Source: Candidatus Woesearchaeota archaeon (lineage in GTDB: Archaea; Nanobdellota; Nanobdellia; Woesearchaeales; DSVV01). From it: a DNA stretch of 64,000 bases. A program made the position numbers and the translations under genes. This document shows positions 58,320-64,000 of this stretch, piece after piece (the stretch's first letter is position 1; each line of letters opens with the position of its first letter). The notes beneath the pieces were generated by a model. The model was not told the DNA's origin and made no database searches. It worked only from the letters and a program-made list of their open reading frames with translations. The stretch is taken from assembly GCA_018661705.1 (NCBI GenBank), contig JABJHR010000001.1, forward strand, positions 52,485 through 116,484. The letters run 5' to 3'.

Positions 58320-58832
58320 ATGTCAGAAAGAAAAATTGTTGTTGATACGTTAAGATTAACTTATCAGGGTTTATTTCATTTGAATGAGTTATATAGAATT
58401 ATTGATAAATGGCTAAGGGAAAAAGGTTATGATAAGTACGAAAGGAAAAACTTTGAACATGTTTATAAAGATGGGAAGCAAGTTGAGATTGAATTAGAGC
58501 CGTGGAAAAAGTTTACTGATTATGCAAAATGTTCTATTAAAATGAATATGCTTTTTACAGAAATAAAAGATGTTGTAGTAACAATTGATGGGAAAAAGAA
58601 AAATCTAAACCAGGGAAAAGTTATGATTACTTTTTTAGGAATACTTGAAACAGATTATGAACATCGTTGGGAGAAAAAAGCAATATTATACTTTCTAAGG
58701 TCATTATTTGATTTATGGATTTACAAAGTAAATACAGATAAATTTGAAGCGTTTATTGCCGAAGATACAAATCAACTTTATGAAAGAATAAAAAGTTACT
58801 TAAATCTTCACAGAAAAATGGTAGTAGGGTAA
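58320..58832 (+). CDS. Unknown paralog pair, member 2 (170 aa)
   Basis: Aligns with member 1: LYRIIDKWLREKGYDKYERK, PWKKFTDYAKCSIKMNMLFT, GKVMITFLGILETDYEHRWE. Both have about the same length; they may form a heterodimer. Leader has TATATA 20-30 bases upstream (ATATATATAAG, 58287-58300). Function unknown. Confidence 0.68.
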   Translation: MSERKIVVDTLRLTYQGLFHLNELYRIIDKWLREKGYDKYERKNFEHVYKDGKQVEIELEPWKKFTDYAKCSIKMNMLFTEIKDVVVTIDGKKKNLNQGKVMITFLGILETDYEHRWEKKAILYFLRSLFDLWIYKVNTDKFEAFIAEDTNQLYERIKSYLNLHRKMVVG

Positions 58833-58872
58833 TAAAGTTACATAAAATATACACTATACGAGGGATTAAAAT

Positions 58873-59709
58873 ATGGGATCTAAAAAAACAATAATAATTG
58901 CATCTGTTATCATAAGTTTACTACTTTTAACAATACTTTTTATGGATTATAGAATTAGAAATCTTGAAGGAAAAACAGGGGTTGATGAAACTCCTTTGGA
59001 AGTTACTGAACCTGAAGAAACAATTATAGAAACTGATCCCGAGACAGAAGTAAGCGAAGAAACTCCTGAAGAAACTCCTGAAGAAACTCCTGAAGAAACT
59101 CCTGAAGAAACTCCTGAAGAAACTGAAAGTGATGAGACTGTTTCAACAAATCTTGGAACATTAGATATAGTTTCATATCCTGAAGGAGCTGCTGTTTATA
59201 TTAATGGTTCAAAAGTAGGAACTGCTCCTTACAAGAATTTTAGTGTGCCTGCAGGTCAATATGATATTAAATTAATGAAGGCAGATTATGGTGATTATTG
59301 TAAAACCGTTGAGGTTTTCAAAAGTAAGATCAGAAAGGTAACAGGACTAATGACTAATCAAAGTGTTGGTTGTGATGTTGCTAGTACAGATGATGATGAT
59401 GAAGATGAAGAAACTGATACAGATGATGAAGAAGAAGATGTATCAGAAACAGGAACTAAAATAACCTCAGAACCAAGCGGTGCAGAAGTTAAGATAAGTG
59501 GTCAAGTAAAAGGAACAACACCTATGACAATTGAATTTACTGAGGGTACAACTCTATTAAAAATAACCAAAAGTGGATATAAAACTTATTCTGCTTTCAT
59601 AAACATTGGTTCAGATGGATATATCAGCAGTGTTGATTCTGATTCAGAACAAAACGGTAATTATACAAAAGAAGACGATGATGAATTTATGTTTTATATA
59701 GATGAATGA
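58873..59709 (+). CDS. PEGA-domain surface protein with a tandem Glu-rich linker
   Basis: 278 residues: an N-terminal membrane anchor (IIIASVIISLLLLTILFM), then a PEETPEET-type linker encoded by a 12-bp repeat (59060-59125), a first PEGA domain (TLDIVSYPEGAAVYINGSKV), a Asp/Glu-rich stretch, and a second PEGA domain (TKITSEPSGAEVKISGQVKG). PEGA domains are beta-sandwiches of surface proteins. Two cysteines in the first domain. Function: surface adhesion or complex assembly is typical. Confidence 0.85.
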   Translation: MGSKKTIIIASVIISLLLLTILFMDYRIRNLEGKTGVDETPLEVTEPEETIIETDPETEVSEETPEETPEETPEETPEETPEETESDETVSTNLGTLDIVSYPEGAAVYINGSKVGTAPYKNFSVPAGQYDIKLMKADYGDYCKTVEVFKSKIRKVTGLMTNQSVGCDVASTDDDDEDEETDTDDEEEDVSETGTKITSEPSGAEVKISGQVKGTTPMTIEFTEGTTLLKITKSGYKTYSAFINIGSDGYISSVDSDSEQNGNYTKEDDDEFMFYIDE

Positions 59710-59716
59710 TTTTTCT

Positions 59717-60049
59717 TTAATTTTTTATTTTTACTTTCTTTTTTGCTATGTGTTTTCTAACATAAGCTTTTGTAACTGTCCAATAAAATTTCTCAAACTC
59801 TTTAACGAAAATGTTATTTTTATTTAGTTTGTACATCTTAGCTTTTCCAACTTGTCTTGTGAAAACAATTATCTCTTCATTCAATAATTGCTTCCAAAAT
59901 TGTTTTAATGTTGAATAGCCAACCTCTGCATTTTTTGCAATATCTTTCATTGAATGATCATAAAAATCATTAACCAAAAGATAATCCATAATTTTTAGTT
60001 TAGGTGTGTCTCCAAATATTCTTAAGAAAATTGGTTTTGGGTTTTCCAT
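59717..60049 (-). CDS. Winged-helix regulator (110 aa)
   Basis: HTH pattern LRIFGDTPKLKIMDYLLVND, MKDIAKNAEVGYSTLKQFWK, with wing VFTRQVGKAKMYKLNKNN. Start ATG 60049 chosen since a TATA-like ATTTAAATATAAAA (60067-60080) is about 26 bases before it. It faces convergently into the PEGA gene. Confidence 0.8.
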   Translation of the reverse strand: MENPKPIFLRIFGDTPKLKIMDYLLVNDFYDHSMKDIAKNAEVGYSTLKQFWKQLLNEEIIVFTRQVGKAKMYKLNKNNIFVKEFEKFYWTVTKAYVRKHIAKKKVKIKN

Positions 60050-60126
60050 GGGCATAGTTAATTATCTTTTATATTTAAATGTTTCTATTTCTGGCCCCTA
60101 AGGGCTATTATTAAGAACTTTCTAAT

Positions 60127-60384
60127 TCAATGCTCCTCGTAAATAATCTTTTCTATCTCATGTAATTGTTTCATGTTTAAGTAAGCAGCCATCCCATGCT
60201 TTGTCTTTTTTATTAATATGATTTCTCTCCTTGTTAATTCTTTAATTGCTTTTTTTGAGTAAGGAATAAATTGTTTAGGCAAACTCTTATGTAGTCTTAT
60301 TGCTAGCATGTGTCCTTTTCCAAAGCATCCTTTTTTGAATAGTTTTTTTACAATGCTTTTTCTTACTTCTTTGTATAGTTCCAT
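60127..60384 (-). CDS. Small basic protein, possible HTH (85 aa)
   Basis: A helical Lys-rich protein ending ELTRREIILIKKTKHGMAAY and LNMKQLHEIEKII. The pattern looks like a degenerate winged helix of archaeal type. It follows the TctA-like permease by 9 bases, so it is in that operon. No known family recognised. Confidence 0.6.
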   Translation of the reverse strand: MELYKEVRKSIVKKLFKKGCFGKGHMLAIRLHKSLPKQFIPYSKKAIKELTRREIILIKKTKHGMAAYLNMKQLHEIEKIIYEEH

Positions 60385-60393
60385 TCTAATTCT

Positions 60394-61614
60394 TCACACC
60401 AAAAAATAACATATAACTGGCAGTATCAAACAACCCATTAGATGATTTTTTCCAACATTTAATTTTGTAGCTAATATTCCAATTGATGTAGAGATAATTA
60501 AAATTCCTATTCCTAAAAATCCATCAAAACAAAATGTAAGAAATATAATGAAAATTATAATTGTTGAGACAAGTACTGTATAATTTACTTTAACAACTAA
60601 CCTACTAAATATCTTAGAGATCTTTAATGCTAGGATTACTGCAATCCCTGCTGCAATTAACAATGAGATAATAAAAATAATCACTGTTCTTAATTCAATA
60701 ACTTCAATTAATTTGTTAACTACTATTATTGCTCCATTTCTTGCTTTGTCTAATGCAAAGATAGTTGCAATGCTTGTTAGCATATTAGCAGTGTTAATTC
60801 CTCCAACCATAACAAGAAAACCTTTATCTCCTATTTCTTCACCAAAACTTACTAATTGTTGTCCTAAAATAGCAGCTTGACTACTTCCAAATCCTGGAAG
60901 GAAAGCTGCAATTGTTGCGACAAATGTTCCTGCAATTGTTGCTTTTGCAATTATTGTTTTTTTGATTTCTAATTCTTTGTTTAAATTTTGTTCTGGAATG
61001 TTTGTTTTGTCCATCAAACTAATTAATAATAAACTTAAACCAAATAATCCTGATAATAAAGGAAATAATGGTTGATTTAGAGTATGGATGTTTAAAACAA
61101 TTAATCCAAAGATTCCTGCCATCAAAAACATCATAAAAGCATTTGTTATTCTCTGAAATTTCTTTTCCTTTAGTATCATGTAAAGCATTATGACCACAAG
61201 AACATAACCAATGTAAGATTTAATGTAAGGATAAATTATAATCATAGTTTTGATTGTTATTGGCATGAATAATATTGCCAATAATAAACAACCAAAACTT
61301 CCAATAATTGTTAACTTTATTGCGTTATGGCCTTCTCCTTTTAACAACATTCTATGCCCAGGTAAAACATTCAAAACTTGTGATTCATCAGGAGCTCCTA
61401 AATAAATTCCTGGTAATGAATCAAGAAATGTATGTGTAATGGCCATACTAATAACAAATATTGCTAATGAAATGGGTGAAAGATAGTTTAGAAGAAATGG
61501 TGAGGAGCTAATAACTAGTAAACTAACAAGATTAATATGGATTCCTGGAGTTAAGCCTGTTATTATACCTGCAAAAACACCAATAAAAATACATGAAATT
61601 GTTTCTAATAGCAT
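60394..61614 (-). CDS. TctA-family (COG1784) membrane protein
   Basis: 406 residues with about eleven membrane segments. FAGIITGLTPGIHINLVSLL and GIYLGAPDESQVLNVLPGHR, and later AAFLPGFGSSQAAILGQQLV, are the duplicated TctA/DUF112 motif. The bacterial TctABC takes up tricarboxylates; archaeal single-component members have no known substrate. Confidence 0.82.
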   Translation of the reverse strand: MLLETISCIFIGVFAGIITGLTPGIHINLVSLLVISSSPFLLNYLSPISLAIFVISMAITHTFLDSLPGIYLGAPDESQVLNVLPGHRMLLKGEGHNAIKLTIIGSFGCLLLAILFMPITIKTMIIIYPYIKSYIGYVLVVIMLYMILKEKKFQRITNAFMMFLMAGIFGLIVLNIHTLNQPLFPLLSGLFGLSLLLISLMDKTNIPEQNLNKELEIKKTIIAKATIAGTFVATIAAFLPGFGSSQAAILGQQLVSFGEEIGDKGFLVMVGGINTANMLTSIATIFALDKARNGAIIVVNKLIEVIELRTVIIFIISLLIAAGIAVILALKISKIFSRLVVKVNYTVLVSTIIIFIIFLTFCFDGFLGIGILIISTSIGILATKLNVGKNHLMGCLILPVICYFLV

Positions 61615-61732
61615 AAAGTGTTATAGGTGAATGAAATTAATATAGTTTTATTGACGAGAACTGTAAGATTTCCGAATGGGGGCGGAAATGGTATATAAAT
61701 GGTGATTTATTTCCGGAATCTTTTTGTTTTTA

Positions 61733-61768
61733 CTAGGTCCGGAGGACATGTTTCTCATGAATTTTTTA
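61733..61768 (+). repeat. Short family C element, copy C4
   Basis: ACTAGGTCCGGAGGACATGT and TTCTCATGAATT; the hairpin GTCC-GGA-GGAC keeps its stem. It lies 17 bases before copy A7. A nearby palindrome (61669-61720, TTTCCGAATGGGGGCGGAAA and ATTTCCGGAAT) is also seen in the 380-bp gap 61615-61994, which has no gene. Confidence 0.6.
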
Positions 61769-61784
61769 ATTTTAAACCTGATAA

Positions 61785-61915
61785 TGAAAAAATAACAACA
61801 TCATAGGCACAGACGGACTTCCTGAAAATATGAAATTTTCAGGCCTTCAAATTGAAATTTGAAGTTATTCAAAAGTCCTACTCGGCTTTGCCTCATCCGG
61901 CCATGTTGTTGGATT
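61785..61915 (+). repeat. Family A structured element, copy A7 (longest)
   Basis: AAAAAATAACAACA/TGTTGTTGGATTT ends; GGCACAGACGGAC then a long first arm with two extra hairpins (CCTGAAAAT..ATTTTCAGG and CTTCAAATT-GAAATTTGAAG) closed by GTCC; TACTCGGCTTTGCC, CATCCGGCCATG. Only the first arm is lengthened. Confidence 0.78.
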
Positions 61916-61937
61916 TAAAAGTACTATAGACAGAAAA

Positions 61938-61949
61938 TTTATATATAAA
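61938..61949 (+). promoter_or_regulatory. TATA box of the surface-protein genes at 61995
   Basis: TTTATATATAAA, about 50 bases before the ATG, then AGGTGAT Shine-Dalgarno. Confidence 0.5.
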
Positions 61950-61994
61950 TACGTCTAGGAATATAATATTATAATAAAAAAGGTGATTAGTATA

Positions 61995-62660
61995 ATGGCA
62001 AAGAGAAGATCTAGATCAAGAAAATCAAAGAAAAATGAATTATTTTTTATTCTAGGGGTTGTATTGGTACTAGCAGTTGTTTTGTTAGTTGTTACAAATA
62101 TGAATGGATTAGGGGATAAAGCAATTGTTGGAAAGGCTTTTAGTTTTACAGGATGTAATGAACTTCCTTGCTACGTTAATAACGCAAATGAAGATCATGA
62201 TTATGCATTTAGTTACAAAGGTGTTCTTTACAAATTAACATTAACAGATGTTGATGCTTTAAATAAAAAAGTCAAATATCAAGTTACTCAAGTAGAAGAT
62301 CAAGATGAAGAAAGCGAAGCAGATTTAATTATTGATCACATGGATGTTGAATCTATTGAACCACCATATGCAAATTTTAAAATTATTATCAAAAATACAG
62401 GCGATAAAGATGTCTATGACAAATTTAAGGTAAGATTAGATACACTTGATGAAGATGATGAATACTGGAAAACTACTTTCAAATATGTAGAAGGGATTGA
62501 TCAAGATGAAGAAGTAATTGTGATGCTTTCTATTAAGTATAATCAAAATTTTTATGCAGATACAGGAAAGATTCCTTATGTTGTATACGTTGATCCTTCA
62601 AGTGTTGTAGATGAATCAAGTGTTGCAAACAACATAGAAGATGATGTTTACGCAGATTAA
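61995..62660 (+). CDS. Membrane-anchored CARDB-like surface protein (221 aa)
   Basis: Basic N-terminus (MAKRRSRSRKSKKNE), a membrane segment, a disulphide-like CNELPC pair, and one CARDB-type domain ADLIIDHMDVESIEPPYANF with IIIKNTGDKDVYDKFKVRLD. CARDB domains are adhesion-like modules. GGTGAT before the ATG at 61995 fixes the start. First gene of a row of similar proteins. Confidence 0.72.
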   Translation: MAKRRSRSRKSKKNELFFILGVVLVLAVVLLVVTNMNGLGDKAIVGKAFSFTGCNELPCYVNNANEDHDYAFSYKGVLYKLTLTDVDALNKKVKYQVTQVEDQDEESEADLIIDHMDVESIEPPYANFKIIIKNTGDKDVYDKFKVRLDTLDEDDEYWKTTFKYVEGIDQDEEVIVMLSIKYNQNFYADTGKIPYVVYVDPSSVVDESSVANNIEDDVYAD

Positions 62661-62676
62661 TTTAGAATAATTTAAA

Positions 62677-63270
62677 ATGAAAACAAAAATTTTACAAACG
62701 TTACAAATAATAGTAGTATTATTGATTTTAATAGTTTGTTCATCTCTTGTTTTTGCTTTGGAAGAAGGTGAAACTGAATTTTTTGAATATGATGATGAAG
62801 ATTTTGCAATCACAATTGTAAATGTTCATTCAAATGGGGAAGTTGATGCAATTCTTACAAAGCCAATTCCAGATTATGCAAAATCCTTAAACATTGGAGA
62901 ATCTCAAAAATATTTGAGTAATTGGCAATGTTTTGTTGTTTCTCTACTAGATATGGACTTTAGTAAGTCTGATATGATTGTTTCTTCATGTGCTGATTTT
63001 AATAATGAAGCTGTTGAAGATGACCCAGGGGAAGTAATTGAGGACGAACCAGAAGAAGTAATTGAAACAGAAGATGAGTTAGTTCAAGAAGAAGATGAAA
63101 TAATTATTGAAGACGTTGAAACAGATCCTGAACCAATCACAGAAGAACCAAAAGAAGGTTTTCTTGAGAAAAAAGTAAGTATTGGTAGCATTATGTTAAT
63201 TGCTTTGGTAATGTTAATTTTGATTGTGATTATATTGATAGGTGTTTTGGTTTATGTTAATCGAGACTGA
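62677..63270 (+). CDS. Acidic membrane-spanning protein (197 aa)
   Basis: Signal peptide (LQIIVVLLILIVCSSLVFA), a short domain with two cysteines (SNWQCFVVSLLDMDF, SSCADFNNEA), a Glu-rich linker of repeats such as EVIEDEPEEVIET, and a C-terminal membrane segment (SIMLIALVMLILIVIILIGV). It follows the CARDB-like gene by 16 bases. Role unknown. Confidence 0.68.
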   Translation: MKTKILQTLQIIVVLLILIVCSSLVFALEEGETEFFEYDDEDFAITIVNVHSNGEVDAILTKPIPDYAKSLNIGESQKYLSNWQCFVVSLLDMDFSKSDMIVSSCADFNNEAVEDDPGEVIEDEPEEVIETEDELVQEEDEIIIEDVETDPEPITEEPKEGFLEKKVSIGSIMLIALVMLILIVIILIGVLVYVNRD

Positions 63271-63302
63271 AATTTAATAAGTAAAAAAAATGAGGTGTAA
63301 AC

Positions 63303-64000
63303 ATGGCAAAAAAAAGAAATGATTCAAAGTTTAAGGAATATTTTTCAGTAGGTCTTTCTATTATGGTATTACTAGTATTTGTAGTGCTTCTCCTATACTA
63401 CGGTGGTGGAGAATTAGCTGGAAAAGCAGTTGCATATGCGAATAATGAAGAAGGTCAAATGCCTGCAACAATTACTTTTGAAAATGGTGACTTAACTAGT
63501 GATTTAATGGTTGGAGAAGATATTTATGTTGTTACAATTGATAAATCTGATGATCAAATAGAAAGTATTGGAATGGCTGCTAAAGAAGATGTGCCACCTG
63601 TACAAGATGATGAACCAGTTTGTGGTGATGGAAATATTGATGATGGTGAAGAATGTGATGATGGAGATGGTAATGACAATGGTGGTGAATGGGGCGTTTG
63701 CAGAGAAGACTGTACACTTATTGAATGTGGTGATGGGATTATAGATATTAACACAGACGAAGAATGCGATGATGGTAATGATAATGATGAAGATGAATGC
63801 AAAAATGATTGTACATTGCCTATTGAAGGTCCTGTTTGTGGTGATAATGTTTGTGAAGAAAATGAAGTTTGTCCAGGAGATTGTTTAGCTGATTTAACAC
63901 CAACAGTAACTACTGTTTGGGATGATGGAAACAAAATCCATATTAGAACAACTGTTGAAAATTTGGGATTGGTTGCTTCTGAAGAAACAAAATATACCGT
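63303..64000 (+). CDS. Cys-rich surface protein with DUF4215 repeats and CARDB domain, 3' part cut off
   Basis: Reads to the window edge without stop. N-terminus MAKKRNDSKFKEYF then a membrane segment (VGLSIMVLLVFVVLLLYY), a first beta domain, Cys-rich repeats CGDGNIDDGEECDDGDGNDN, REDCTLIECGDGIIDINTDE and CGDNVCEENEVCPGDC, and the start of a CARDB domain (DLTPTVTTVWDDGNKIHIRT). The block CREDCTLIECGDGIID is identical in the gene at 50804. GAGGTG lies 8 nt before the ATG. Confidence 0.78.
   Translation, partial: MAKKRNDSKFKEYFSVGLSIMVLLVFVVLLLYYGGGELAGKAVAYANNEEGQMPATITFENGDLTSDLMVGEDIYVVTIDKSDDQIESIGMAAKEDVPPVQDDEPVCGDGNIDDGEECDDGDGNDNGGEWGVCREDCTLIECGDGIIDINTDEECDDGNDNDEDECKNDCTLPIEGPVCGDNVCEENEVCPGDCLADLTPTVTTVWDDGNKIHIRTTVENLGLVASEETKYT

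Noticed and set aside
59059..59125. CRISPR-like short repeats
   Set aside because: It is an in-frame 12-bp coding repeat without spacers.

Overview
The window is AT-rich archaeal DNA, most likely from a DPANN-type archaeon such as Woesearchaeota or Pacearchaeota; the exact lineage is inference. Archaeal markers seen directly are nascent-chain NAC, Sec61-beta/SecG, RNase P RNA, a THUMP methyltransferase, NreA with a PCNA-binding tail, an archaeal-type AsnRS, an ATP-dependent DNA ligase, a TrmB regulator, COG1361 and S16/Lon-like surface proteins. Many genes have a TATA box about 25 bases before the ATG (leaderless mRNAs); others use a GAGGTG or GGTGA Shine-Dalgarno. A few genes look bacterial or mobile: a long bacterial-type AspRS, an ORF6N-domain protein and an MNT/HEPN pair.

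Layout. 0-9 kb: secG-nac, a stand-alone domain related to the N-terminal part of some dihydropteroate synthases, an ECF-like membrane protein, an RNase J-like protein with a large extra C-terminal domain, RNase P RNA, an ORF6N protein, a THUMP methyltransferase, and a metal/arsenic-type permease with a tiny Cys-rich partner. 9-20 kb: NreA, DHH phosphoesterase, the rpe-rpiB pentose phosphate pair, a tRNA-Gly with an insertion in its D-loop, a PIG-L deacetylase + GT4 pair, a MazG-like pyrophosphohydrolase, a lysine-repeat protein, a DUF2284 protein, a CARF-like protein and TrmB. 20-31 kb: a small membrane peptide + HAD + phosphohistidine-domain cluster, paired membrane proteins, and a MacB-like ABC exporter (ATPase, COG1361 protein, two permeases). 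31-46 kb: transporters, AsnRS, AspRS, MNT/HEPN, DNA ligase, SIMPL, a Ca/Na exchanger and an M29-like peptidase. 46-50 kb: GT3 glycogen synthase and GalT. 50-64 kb: a surface-protein region (Cys-rich DUF4215 repeats, an extracytoplasmic Lon-like protease, PEGA domains) with regulators and a TctA-like permease.

The most unusual content lies between the genes. At least four families of repeated or structured elements occur. Family A is a roughly 95-130 nt three-way-junction-like element present seven times, always in the same orientation, with base changes that preserve pairing. Family B consists of dyad elements built from GAGTTATGGGT / TAAGTAGTTCTGAGT words. Family C carries the hairpin GTCCGAAGGAC and has two long copies in opposite orientation plus two short ones. 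Family D is a tandem pair of about 130-nt folded units at 33.0-33.3 kb. There is also a 189-bp MITE-like inverted repeat with 8-bp flanking duplications at 1.8 kb, two related hairpin elements (36.8 and 52.85 kb), and a gene-less 680-bp stretch at 56.2-56.9 kb that holds tandem hairpins and a candidate structured RNA with its own TATA box. No CRISPR array, rRNA operon or insertion-sequence transposase was found.
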